Part shown: one piece after another, positions 1-7,944 of the stretch
How the letters are laid out: each line of letters opens with the position of its first letter
Numbering within the stretch: the stretch's first letter is position 1
Assembly (NCBI GenBank): GCA_005798925.1
Contig: SYID01000188.1
Location: forward strand, 1-12,235
Length of the DNA: 12,235 nucleotides
Direction of reading: 5' to 3'
From: Verrucomicrobiota bacterium
GTDB lineage: Bacteria > Verrucomicrobiota > Verrucomicrobiia > Opitutales > UBA953
Notes under the pieces: model-generated
What the model saw: only the letters and a program-made list of their open reading frames with translations
Database searches by the model: none
What the model was told of the DNA's origin: nothing
Translations under genes and position numbers: made by a program

Positions 1-1
1 C

Positions 2-2020
2 GGCCGCCCGCATCCGATCGACCGCGTGCTCGACGGCTGGCTCGCCGCCAAGGGCGCGCCCGCGCCGGCGCGGGCTTCCGACGCCGCGTTCCTGCGTCGC
101 GCGCACCTCGACCTCATCGGCCTCCTGCCCACCGCCGAGGAGGCCGCGGCCTTCGCGGCCGACGACCGGCCTGACAAGCGCGCGCGGCTGGTGCGCGCGC
201 TCCTCGCCCGCGACGTCGATTACGCCGACCACTGGATGGTGTTCTGGAACGACCTCCTCCGCAACGACTACGCCGGCACCGGCTACATCGACGGCGGCCG
301 CAAGCAGATCACCAGCTGGCTCTACGTCTCGCTCCTGACCAACAAGCCTTACGACCGCTTCGCGCGCGAGCTCGTCGCGCCTTCCGCCGACAGCGAGGGC
401 TTCGCCAAGGGCATCGTCTGGCGCGGCGCCGTCAGCGCCGGGCAGGTCCCCGAGCTGCAGTATTCGCAGAGCGTCTCGCAGGCCTTCCTCGGCATCAACA
501 TGAAGTGCGCCTCCTGCCACGATAGTTTCGTGGACCGCTGGAAGCTGCGCGACGCCTACGGCCTCGCCGCGATCTTCGCCGAGCGCCCGATGGAGCTCGT
601 CCGCTGCGACATCCCGACCGGCAAGGCCGCCGTCGCCGCCTGGCCTTACCCCGAGCTCGGCCAGGTCGACGGTTCCAAGCCGCGTTCCGAGCGGCTCGCC
701 CAGCTGGCCGCGCTCGTCACGCATCCCGAGAACGGCCGTTTCCAGCGCACGATCGTCAACCGCCTGTGGCACCGGCTGATGGGACGCGGCGTCGTCCATC
801 CCACCGACGCGATGGACACCCCGCCGTGGAACGCGGACCTGCTCGACGTCCTCGCCAACCACCTCGTCGACGCGAACTACGACCTCAAGGCCGTCCTTGA
901 GTTCATCGCCACCTCGGAGGCTTACCAGTCGCGCGCCGAGGTCCTCGCCCGCGACGCGGAGGACAAGGGCTACGTCTACCGCGGCCCGCGCGCCAAGCGC
1001 CTCACCGCCGAGCAGTTCGTCGACGCCGTCTGGCGGCTCACCGGCACGACGCCCGCCAAGGTCGAGCTCAAGGTGCCCCGCGCCGCCCCGGTCGCCGCGG
1101 CCCCGCAGAAGCCCGTCGTGGAGCCGCTGCTCGCCGCCGCGATCTGGTCCGGCGACCTCGCCGGCGGCCGCGTCCCCGCGGCCGGTGAGGCGCGTTCCTT
1201 CCGCCGGCAGCTCACGCTGGACGCCGACGTCGAGTCCGCGGTCTGCGTCGTGACGTGCGACAACGCCTTCGAGCTCTTCGTCAACGGCAAGAAGATCGGC
1301 GAGGGCGAAGACTGGGCGGACCCGAAGAGCTTCGACCTCGGCTCCGCCCTGCTCAAGGGCACGAACCAGATCCTTGTCGTCGGCCGCAACGCCGGCAAGG
1401 GACCCAATTCCGCGGCGCTTTTCTTCCAGGCCAACGTCGAGCTCAAGGGCGGCGCCCGCGTGAGGCTCGCGACCGACGCCGCCTGGGAATGGAGCGCGAG
1501 CCTGCCTAACGCCCGCGGCGCCTTCGCCGCCGGCAAGGCCAAGCCGAAGCCGGCCGGCGTCGTCTGGGCGCCCGTCGCGCTCGTCCGCGGCGCGGCTTGG
1601 CGCAAGGCCGAGGGCCGCATGGCCGAGATGCTGGCCGGCGTCGCCGGCGTGAGCAGCCTGCCCGCCCGGGCGAGCCTTACCCGCTCCGATCTCCTGCAGC
1701 GCGCGCTCGGCCGGCCGAATCGCGAGCAGATCGTGTCCATGCGCCCGAACGAACTGAGCACCCTCGAGGCCATCGACCTCGCCAACGGCCAGGCGCTCAC
1801 GAACCTCCTGGCCGCCGGCGCCGCGAAGCTGAAGCAGCGCGCGTGGGATTCGCCCGAGGCGCTCGTCCGCTGGCTCTACCTTTCCGCGCTGAGCCGCGCA
1901 CCTTCCGCCGACGAGCTCAAGGTCGCCGCCGGCATGGTCGGGGCCGAGCTCGCCGAGCCCGGCATCGCGGACCTCCTGTGGGCCGTCTGCATGCTCCCAG
2001 AATTCCAGACCATCCGCTGA
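2..2020 (+). CDS. PSCyt2 (DUF1549)-PSD1 (DUF1553) protein with inserted carbohydrate-binding-like domain; 5' end outside window
   Basis: The frame is open from base 2 and the first visible residues (HPIDRVLDGWL, then FLRRAHLDLIGLLPT) match the beginning of a PSCyt2 domain, so the gene starts upstream; the GTG at 26 is an internal valine. About 672 residues are visible. PSCyt2 covers roughly bases 10-600 and includes one haem-attachment motif, CASCH, at 506-520. PSD1 begins near 730 (RTIVNRLWHRLMGRGVV) and continues to about 1070 (RLTAEQFVDAVWRLTG). It is then interrupted by about 150 residues (about 1130-1600) that look like a beta-sandwich sugar-binding domain (FELFVNGKKIGEGEDW; LKGTNQILVVGRNAG), and resumes at about 1665 (LLQRALGRPNREQIVS) to the end. 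Any signal peptide or PSCyt1 domain would lie outside the window. The DUF1501 gene follows after 5 bases, so they are probably cotranscribed. It is a different subfamily from the two later paralogues: DSFVDRW follows CxxCH instead of DHKFDPIP. Its biochemical function is unknown. Confidence 0.9.
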   Translation, partial: GRPHPIDRVLDGWLAAKGAPAPARASDAAFLRRAHLDLIGLLPTAEEAAAFAADDRPDKRARLVRALLARDVDYADHWMVFWNDLLRNDYAGTGYIDGGRKQITSWLYVSLLTNKPYDRFARELVAPSADSEGFAKGIVWRGAVSAGQVPELQYSQSVSQAFLGINMKCASCHDSFVDRWKLRDAYGLAAIFAERPMELVRCDIPTGKAAVAAWPYPELGQVDGSKPRSERLAQLAALVTHPENGRFQRTIVNRLWHRLMGRGVVHPTDAMDTPPWNADLLDVLANHLVDANYDLKAVLEFIATSEAYQSRAEVLARDAEDKGYVYRGPRAKRLTAEQFVDAVWRLTGTTPAKVELKVPRAAPVAAAPQKPVVEPLLAAAIWSGDLAGGRVPAAGEARSFRRQLTLDADVESAVCVVTCDNAFELFVNGKKIGEGEDWADPKSFDLGSALLKGTNQILVVGRNAGKGPNSAALFFQANVELKGGARVRLATDAAWEWSASLPNARGAFAAGKAKPKPAGVVWAPVALVRGAAWRKAEGRMAEMLAGVAGVSSLPARASLTRSDLLQRALGRPNREQIVSMRPNELSTLEAIDLANGQALTNLLAAGAAKLKQRAWDSPEALVRWLYLSALSRAPSADELKVAAGMVGAELAEPGIADLLWAVCMLPEFQTIR

Positions 2021-2025
2021 CCGCC

Positions 2026-3483
2026 ATGAACTCCCCTTTGCCGCTTGACCCGTCCTTGCCCGAGCCGCTGGCCCGGCGCGAATTCCTGCGGATGCTCGGC
2101 GCCGCCGGCGCCGCGACGCTTTCGATGGGCGCGCCGCGCCTCCTCGCCGAGAGCGAGAAACTCGTCCAGCCCGCCGCGACCGCCGACGCCTGCGTACTCA
2201 TCTGGCTCGCGGGCGGCATGGCCGCGCCCGAGACCTTCGACCCGAAGCGCTACGCGCCCTACGAAAAGGGACTCACCTACGACCGCGTGCTCAGCACCTT
2301 CCCGGCGATCCCGACGTCGGTGGACGGCGTCCGCATCTGCGAAGGATTGGAGAACATCGCCCAGGTCATGGACCGCGGCACGCTGATCCGCTCGGCGGTG
2401 CAGCCTGACCTCGGCAGCATCCTGCATTCGCGACACCAGTTCCACTGGCACACCGGTTACGTCCCCCCGCAGACCGTCGCGTGCCCGCACATCGGCGCCT
2501 GGATGGCCCGCGTGCTCGGTCCGCGCAACCCGGTCATGCCGGCCTTCGTCAACATCGGCCAGCGCCTCGAAGGCGTCGGCGAGAGCGAGGAGCTCAAGGC
2601 CTTCACCACCGCCGGTTTCTTCGGCGGCGAATACGGTCCGATGAACCTCCCGTTCCCCGAGGAAGCCGCCGCCGCGGTGCGCCCGCCGAAGGGCATGGAC
2701 GCCGGCCGCTTCGTCAACCGCGACCGCGAGTTCCGCCGCCTGGTCGACGCCTCGCCGGACCGCGACCTGCTCAGCGACCATCAGCACCAGTCCATGCTGC
2801 GTTCGATGGACAACGCCTACCGCCTGCTCAGCGCCAAGGAGCGCGCCGCGTTCGACATCTCCTTGGAGACGCCGGAGGCGCAGAAGGATTACGACACCGG
2901 CCGCTTCGGTCGCGGCTGCCTGCTCGCCCGCCGGCTCGTCGAGAGCGGCGCGCGCTTCGTCGAGGTCACCACGGAGTACGTGCCGTTCTTCCAGTGGGAC
3001 ACGCACGGCAAGGGCCATGAGACCGTCGCGAAGCTGCACGCCGAGATCGACCGGCCGATCGCGCGCCTCATCCGCGACCTCGAGCAGCGCGGGCTGCTCG
3101 ACCGCACGCTCGTCGTCATCGCCAGCGAGTTCAGCCGCGACGCCATGATCGAAGGCCGCCCGGGTTCGCAGGCCAAGGACCAGGCCTTCAACAAGTCCGG
3201 CGTCATCACGAGTCCCGACCACTACGGCCTGCATCGCCACTTCACCGGCGGCACGAGCGTCGTCATGTTCGGCGGCGGCGTGAAGCAGGGCCATGTCCAC
3301 GGCGCCACGGCCGACGAACGTCCGCTCGTCGCGATCAAGGACCCGGTCGCCATCAGCGACATGCATGCCACGATCTTCCGCGCGATGGGCATCAGCCCGA
3401 AGACCGCCTTCGATATCGAAGGCCGGCCATTCTACGCGACCGTCGACGGCAAAGGCGTCCCGATCCCGATCTTCAAGGGCTGA
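2026..3483 (+). CDS. DUF1501 protein, Tat-exported, divergent subfamily
   Basis: This is a 485-residue protein of the DUF1501 family, related to the alkaline phosphatase/sulfatase fold. The ATG at 2026 was chosen because it directly precedes a Tat-type signal: twin arginines at residues 17-18 (RREFLRM), a hydrophobic Ala/Gly stretch and a plausible cleavage site after Ala41. The longer open frame upstream runs inside the preceding gene and is not real. Conserved C-terminal elements are visible: WDTH at 324-327, EFSR at 368-371 (usually EFGR), Asp398-His399, and MFGGGVKQGHVHGAT near 414-428, all expected around the metal site. The N-terminal motif is unusual: residues 63-74 read GGMAAPETFDPK where most members have GGPSHLDTFDPK. 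The start lies 5 bases after the upstream stop and has no Shine-Dalgarno sequence, consistent with translational coupling. Its last 11 bases overlap the convergent glycerate kinase gene. The substrate is unknown. Confidence 0.9.
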   Translation: MNSPLPLDPSLPEPLARREFLRMLGAAGAATLSMGAPRLLAESEKLVQPAATADACVLIWLAGGMAAPETFDPKRYAPYEKGLTYDRVLSTFPAIPTSVDGVRICEGLENIAQVMDRGTLIRSAVQPDLGSILHSRHQFHWHTGYVPPQTVACPHIGAWMARVLGPRNPVMPAFVNIGQRLEGVGESEELKAFTTAGFFGGEYGPMNLPFPEEAAAAVRPPKGMDAGRFVNRDREFRRLVDASPDRDLLSDHQHQSMLRSMDNAYRLLSAKERAAFDISLETPEAQKDYDTGRFGRGCLLARRLVESGARFVEVTTEYVPFFQWDTHGKGHETVAKLHAEIDRPIARLIRDLEQRGLLDRTLVVIASEFSRDAMIEGRPGSQAKDQAFNKSGVITSPDHYGLHRHFTGGTSVVMFGGGVKQGHVHGATADERPLVAIKDPVAISDMHATIFRAMGISPKTAFDIEGRPFYATVDGKGVPIPIFKG

Positions 3484-4585
3484 GGGCGCGCAGCGCCGGC
3501 GTTCGCGCGGTCATCGCCGCCTCGAGCAGCTCCCCGGTGCGTCGCATCGCCTCGGCCAGCGGCATGTCGGCCGGCTTCACCGGGATCAGCAGGTCGAACT
3601 GCGCCCGTAACGCCGCCGTGTCCTCGACGGCGCCGGCGACGCCGACGATTTTCTTCCCCAGCCGCCGCGCGAGCCGGGCCACGCCGACGGGGCCTTTGCC
3701 TTGCAGGCTCTGTCCGTCGAGCCGGCCTTCCCCGGTGATCACGAGGTCCGCCGCCGCGACGCGCGCCTCGAGCCCGACCTGCGCGGCGACCATGTCGAAA
3801 CCCCCGACGAGTCGTCCGCCGAGGAATGTCATGAGCCCGAAACCGAGGCCGCCGGCCGCGCCGGCGCCCGGGACGGCGCGATGATCGGCGCCCAGGTCTC
3901 GGCGCGCCAGGTCGGCGAGGTGCTCAAGCCTCTTTTCGAACCAGGCGAAGTCGCGGACGCCTTTCTGGGGGCCGTAGACGCGGGTCGCCCCGCGCGGCCC
4001 CAGGAGGGGATTGTCGACGTCGCAGGCCACGATCAGCTCGCAGCCAGGAAGGGCGGGAGGGCGTCGCAGCTCATCGGCCTCCAAGAGCGTCGCGAGGGTA
4101 GGCGTGAAAGCCCGTCCGTCTCGCTTGAACTGATAGCCCAAGGCCACGGCCACCCCGAGGCCGCCGTCATTGGTCGCGCGTCCCCCGATGCCGATCAGGA
4201 TGCGTCGGGCCCCGTTACGGAGGGCGGAAAGCAACAGGTTTCCTGTGCCCAACGTGCTGGCCTGCATTGGGTTAAGATCGATGTCCTCGACCAAGGCCAG
4301 GCCGCTGGCGGCGCTCATTTCCATGACCGCCGTCGCGGAGGCGGCGACCCAGCCGAAGCCTGCCTCGACCGGCCGGCCTTGGGCGTCGATCGTGGCGCAG
4401 CTGGTCCAGACGCCGCCAAGCGCGGTGGTCATGGCTCGAGCCGTGCCCTCGCCCCCGTCCGCGATGGGGCAGAGATCGAAGGACGCCCCCGGAAACGCCT
4501 TTTCCAGGCCTTTTTTGAGATGAAATCCCACGTTTTCGGCCGCCAGGGCCCCTTTGAACTTGTCGTTGGCGATGAGAATACGCAT
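3473..4585 (-). CDS. glxK: Glycerate kinase (GarK/GlxK family)
   Basis: This cytoplasmic kinase phosphorylates glycerate using ATP. Characterised members of this family (PF02595) make 2-phosphoglycerate, feeding lower glycolysis from sugar-acid, glyoxylate or glycerate breakdown. The 370-residue length is normal for the family and the family motifs are intact: MRILIANDKFKGAL at the start, ADGGEGT at 42-48, GTGNLL at 113-118, GIGGRATNDGG at 132-142, DVDNPLLGPRGA at 189-200, PGAGAAGGLGFG at 239-250 and ITGEGRLDGQSLQGKGP at 283-299. I chose the ATG at 4585 because the family normally begins M-[KR]-I-[LV]; an in-frame ATG at 4609 would add eight residues and cannot be excluded. No good Shine-Dalgarno sequence precedes either one. 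The gene is divergent from the first PSCyt1 paralogue and convergent on the first DUF1501 gene, so it is transcribed alone within this window. The symbol is a family-level assignment; garK would serve equally well. Confidence 0.95.
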   Translation of the reverse strand: MRILIANDKFKGALAAENVGFHLKKGLEKAFPGASFDLCPIADGGEGTARAMTTALGGVWTSCATIDAQGRPVEAGFGWVAASATAVMEMSAASGLALVEDIDLNPMQASTLGTGNLLLSALRNGARRILIGIGGRATNDGGLGVAVALGYQFKRDGRAFTPTLATLLEADELRRPPALPGCELIVACDVDNPLLGPRGATRVYGPQKGVRDFAWFEKRLEHLADLARRDLGADHRAVPGAGAAGGLGFGLMTFLGGRLVGGFDMVAAQVGLEARVAAADLVITGEGRLDGQSLQGKGPVGVARLARRLGKKIVGVAGAVEDTAALRAQFDLLIPVKPADMPLAEAMRRTGELLEAAMTARTPALRALSP

Positions 4586-4645
4586 CGGTCTCGGTTGGAT
4601 TGTCGGCATAGGGTGTTTCTTATCAATCCGAATGCCCGCAGGGGC

Positions 4646-4673
4646 TTGATTCTTGTGTCCGGAAGGCTATGTT
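4646..4673 (+). promoter_or_regulatory. Candidate sigma70-type promoter for the first PSCyt1-PSCyt2-PSD1 gene
   Basis: In the 148-base divergent region (4586-4733), TTGATT at 4646-4651 and TATGTT at 4668-4673 are separated by 16 bases, a reasonable -35/-10 arrangement that would give a leader of about 55 bases before the ATG at 4734. The heptamer TTCACAC follows twice, at 4673-4679 and 4705-4711. I see no equally convincing promoter for the glycerate kinase on the other strand. This is a sequence match only. Confidence 0.4.
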
Positions 4674-4733
4674 TCACACTTGTTGAGGGTTGCCCGCCCT
4701 TTGCTTCACACCCCGTTTTCTCCAGACACGACC

Positions 4734-7700
4734 ATGCCTTCGCTCCGTCAAACCGTCCTCGCTTGCTCGCTGCTGGCGTCTTCCTTCGCCGCCGCCGCCG
4801 ACGAAGCCACGCCCTCCAAGGAAGGCCTCGAGTTCTTCGAGAAGAACATCCGACCGATCCTCATCGATCGTTGCTACGAATGCCACTCCGCCGAGAAGAA
4901 TTCCTCCAAAGGAGGACTCATCCTCGATTCCCGTGACGGCGCCTACAAGGGCGGTGACGAAGGCCCTTCCGTCGTCCCCGGCGACCTCGAGAAATCCCTG
5001 CTGATCAAGGCGGTCCAATATACCGACCCGGAGTTTGCCATGCCTCCTAAGAAGACCGGCGGCAAGCTGCCGGACGACAAGATCGCGCTTCTCGAGCAGT
5101 GGGTCAAGATGGGCGCTCCGATGCCCGGAGGCGGCGCGGCCAAGCTCACCGGCCTCACCGGGAAGGCCCGCGAACATTGGGCTTTTCAGCCCATCAAGAA
5201 GTACCCGGTGCCCGAAGTGAAGAACAAGGCCTGGGTCAAGAATCCCATCGACGCCTTCGTCCTCGCCAAGCTCGAAGAGAAGGGCATCCAGCCCAACCCC
5301 GTCGCTAACCCCGAGTCTTTCCTCCGTCGCTTGTCCTACGACCTGATCGGCCTGCCGCCCACTTCGGAACAGGTCGAGGGCTTCGTGAAGGCCTACGAGA
5401 ACGCTCTCCTCGCCGACTCCCTCGCCGCCCGCACCGGTCGTCCGGCCGGCGCCGCCGAAGCGGTCATCACCAAGCAGGTCGACGCCTTGCTGGCCTCGCC
5501 GCATTACGGCGAGCGCTGGGCCCGCCACTGGCTCGACACCGCCCGTTATTCCGACACCCGCGGCCTGCAGGTCGACCAAGGCGACAGCCTGTTCCGGGAT
5601 TACCGCTACGCCTACGCCTGGACCTACCGGGATTACGTCATCAACGCGATGAACGAGGACAAGCCGTACGACAAGTTCGTCATCGAGCAGCTCGCGGCCG
5701 ACCGCATCCCGGACATCTCTCCCGACGATCCCCGTCTCGCCGCGCTCGGCTTCATCACCGTCGGCAAGCGCTTCGACGACATCCATGACACCATCGACGA
5801 GCGCATCGACACCGCCACCAAGGCCTTCCTCGGCCTGACGGTGGCCTGCTCGCGCTGCCACGACCATAAGTTCGACCCCATCCCGATCAAGGACTACTAC
5901 TCCTTGCACGGCATCTTCGCCTCCATCGTCGAGCCCTTGCACCAGGCCCCGATCGCCGCGACGCCGGCCACGGCCGCCGCCCGCTCCGATTTCATGAAGC
6001 GGCTCAACCAGCTGCAAGACGAGCAGGTCGCCGGCTTCTTCCGCTACATGCGCGAGACGCGCGCCCGCTACGACCGCGAGATGGCCGGCCGCCTCATGAT
6101 CGCCAGCGTCCGCGGAGGTTCCTCCGAGGCCGGCGAGTTCTCGGATCGCTACAAGATCGACCTCCAGTCCGACACCGACTTCGCCGCGATGCGCATCCAG
6201 AAGGATTCGCCGATCACCGGTCCTTTCGCCGCCCTCGCCGCCGTGCCCGTCGTCTACTTCGCCGAGCGCGCCCCGATCGTCCTGAAGGAGTTCATCGCCG
6301 ACCCCGACAACCAGGTGAACCCTTACATCGCGGCCGCCCTCCGCGACCTCAAGCCGAAGAGCATGCACGACGTCGCCGCGGCCTATCAGAAGGTCTACAA
6401 CGACAAGAAGGCCGAGATCCTCGCCCACCTCGCCCTGCTCGCCAAGCCCGGCGACGAATGGAAGAAGACCTCGCCCGCCATCGCCCAGCTCACCGGCTAT
6501 CCGTGGGCCATCCCTTCGTATGACGAGATCTTCGACAACGAGGACATGATCTCGCTCTTCAGCACCCGCAAGTTCTGCCAGGACTGGCAGAACCGCCCGA
6601 TCTACGGCGGCATCGGCAACCGCGCGCCGGTGGCCTACTTCCGCCACACGCAGATCAACGAGCTGCGTCTCTCGCACCCCGGCGTCCCCGGTCACGCCAT
6701 GGCCGTCCAGGACTCCGAAGCCCCGAAGGACAGCCACGTCTTCAAGCGAGGCGACAAGAACCTCAAAGGTGAGATCGTCCCCCGTCAGTTCCTGGAGATC
6801 CTCACCGTGGGCGAGCGCCGTCCTTACGTCGATGGCAGCGGCCGTTACGAGTTCGCGCAGTCCATCGTCTCGAAGGATAATCCGATCACCGCGCGCGTCG
6901 CCGTGAACCGCATCTGGACGAAGCATTTCGGCGAAGGCTTCGTGAACACCCCCGACGACCTCGGCAACATGGCCGAGAAGCCCTCGCATCCCGAGCTGCT
7001 CGACTACCTGGCCGCCGATTTCATGGAGAACGGCTGGACCACCAAGCGGCTCCATCGCATGATCGTGCTCAGCAGCACCTATCGCCTCGACTCCGATCCG
7101 ACGGCCAATCCGTTCACGACGAAGAAGGTCGGCGCCGATCCGCTCAAGGTCGACGCGGGCAACCGCCTCCTCTGGCGCGGCAACCTCCGTCGCCTCGACT
7201 TCGAGTCGATCCGCGACTCCCTCGTCATGCTGACCGGCAAGATGGTGCCCACCGTCGGCGGCCAGCCCGCCAACATCACCGACGAGCCTTTCAGCTACCG
7301 CCGCAGCCTCTACGGCTACGTCGACCGCCGCCGGCTCAGCGACACGCTCTCGCAGTTCGACTACGGGGACCCCGACCAGCCGAACACCAAGCGCAACTCC
7401 ACCATCGTCCCGCAGCAGGCCTTGTTCTTCATGAACAACGCCCTCTCGGTCGAGGCCGCCCGCGCCGTCGCCGCCCGGAAGGACGTGGTCAACGCGATGT
7501 CCGAAGATCAGCGCATCGTCGCCATGTTCCGTTGCATGTTCCAGCGTCGTCCCTCCTCCAACGAGATCCGCATGGCCCAGGAATTCATCAACAAGCAGAA
7601 GATGGCCGCCGCGAGCTACGCTTCCAAGCCCTCTGCCCGCTCCGGCGAGCGAGGCAAGGCGGCCGCGCCGGCCGTCCGTGCCGCCGCTCCTTCCACCAAG

Positions 7701-7877
7701 GGCGCGCCGGTGATGGCTCCGGACGGGGAAGAGAGCATGATGATGGCGGTGACCGGCGGCGGCGCCGAGGGCATGTTGCGCAACGTGGGAGAGATGGTGT
7801 CCCGCGATCCGCTCACCCCGACCGAGCTGCTCGTGCAGGCCCTCCTGCTCTCCAACGAGTTCATCTACGTCAACTGA
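4734..7877 (+). CDS. PSCyt1-PSCyt2 (DUF1549)-PSD1 (DUF1553) exported cytochrome-like protein, paralogue A
   Basis: This 1047-residue protein is exported. The ATG at 4734 was chosen because it starts a clean Sec signal peptide (hydrophobic core at about 7-22, likely cleavage after Ala22); the open frame back to 4653 adds 27 residues that would bury it. Domains in order: PSCyt1 at about 29-135 with CYECH at 47-51 and a possible axial-ligand methionine in AMPPKK (Met103); PSCyt2 at about 170-395, with ERWARHWLDTARYSDT and a second CxxCH at 372-376 followed by DHKFDPIP; a middle region at about 400-690; and PSD1 from about 695 (VNRIW, GNMAEKPSHPELLDY). Two c-type haems are therefore predicted. 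A low-complexity Ala/Arg/Pro-rich segment with an MMM run (about 956-1019) interrupts the C-terminal part before VSRDPLTPTELL. It is a tandem paralogue of the gene at 8090. The 3' end is followed by a terminator. Its function is unknown; the family is typical of PVC bacteria. Confidence 0.93.
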   Translation: MPSLRQTVLACSLLASSFAAAADEATPSKEGLEFFEKNIRPILIDRCYECHSAEKNSSKGGLILDSRDGAYKGGDEGPSVVPGDLEKSLLIKAVQYTDPEFAMPPKKTGGKLPDDKIALLEQWVKMGAPMPGGGAAKLTGLTGKAREHWAFQPIKKYPVPEVKNKAWVKNPIDAFVLAKLEEKGIQPNPVANPESFLRRLSYDLIGLPPTSEQVEGFVKAYENALLADSLAARTGRPAGAAEAVITKQVDALLASPHYGERWARHWLDTARYSDTRGLQVDQGDSLFRDYRYAYAWTYRDYVINAMNEDKPYDKFVIEQLAADRIPDISPDDPRLAALGFITVGKRFDDIHDTIDERIDTATKAFLGLTVACSRCHDHKFDPIPIKDYYSLHGIFASIVEPLHQAPIAATPATAAARSDFMKRLNQLQDEQVAGFFRYMRETRARYDREMAGRLMIASVRGGSSEAGEFSDRYKIDLQSDTDFAAMRIQKDSPITGPFAALAAVPVVYFAERAPIVLKEFIADPDNQVNPYIAAALRDLKPKSMHDVAAAYQKVYNDKKAEILAHLALLAKPGDEWKKTSPAIAQLTGYPWAIPSYDEIFDNEDMISLFSTRKFCQDWQNRPIYGGIGNRAPVAYFRHTQINELRLSHPGVPGHAMAVQDSEAPKDSHVFKRGDKNLKGEIVPRQFLEILTVGERRPYVDGSGRYEFAQSIVSKDNPITARVAVNRIWTKHFGEGFVNTPDDLGNMAEKPSHPELLDYLAADFMENGWTTKRLHRMIVLSSTYRLDSDPTANPFTTKKVGADPLKVDAGNRLLWRGNLRRLDFESIRDSLVMLTGKMVPTVGGQPANITDEPFSYRRSLYGYVDRRRLSDTLSQFDYGDPDQPNTKRNSTIVPQQALFFMNNALSVEAARAVAARKDVVNAMSEDQRIVAMFRCMFQRRPSSNEIRMAQEFINKQKMAAASYASKPSARSGERGKAAAPAVRAAAPSTKGAPVMAPDGEESMMMAVTGGGAEGMLRNVGEMVSRDPLTPTELLVQALLLSNEFIYVN

Positions 7878-7901
7878 CCCGCTCGGGTCGGGTTGCTTTC
7901 C

Positions 7902-7935
7902 GGAAGCCGGCCCTAAGGCCGGCTTCCTTGTTTTT
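7902..7935 (+). terminator. Strong intrinsic terminator after paralogue A
   Basis: A perfect 11-bp stem (GGAAGCCGGCC at 7902-7912 and its complement at 7917-7927) with a CTAA loop is followed directly by TTGTTTTT. It lies 24 bases after the stop codon at 7875-7877. It should end transcription of paralogue A, so paralogue B at 8090 needs its own promoter. This is the clearest factor-independent terminator in the window. Confidence 0.9.
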
Positions 7936-7944
7936 CCGGCCAGG

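Noticed and set aside
1597..2025. N-terminal extension of the DUF1501 frame inside the first gene
   Set aside because: The extension is Arg/Pro/Gly-rich frame-shadow sequence, and the Tat signal only makes sense from the ATG at 2026.
1876..3366. Minus-strand open frame of 496 codons opposite the first DUF1501 gene
   Set aside because: In register with the DUF1501 gene and explained by its codon bias; no recognisable domain.
3485..3497. GGCGC-GCA-GCGCC hairpin as a terminator between the convergent genes
   Set aside because: The stem is short, lies inside the glycerate kinase coding region and has no T-tract on either strand.
4734..4768. Possible lipoprotein signal (Cys11) in paralogue A
   Set aside because: The cysteine lies inside the hydrophobic core, too early for a lipobox, and a type I cleavage site after the Ala run at 19-22 fits better.
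3701..4936. Plus-strand open frame of 411 codons across the glycerate kinase and the divergent promoter region
   Set aside because: It is in register opposite the glycerate kinase, runs into paralogue A in another frame, and its product has no recognisable motifs.
7876..7889. Small inverted repeat GACCC-GCTC-GGGTC over the stop codon of paralogue A
   Set aside because: A 5-bp stem without a T-tract; common by chance at this GC content.
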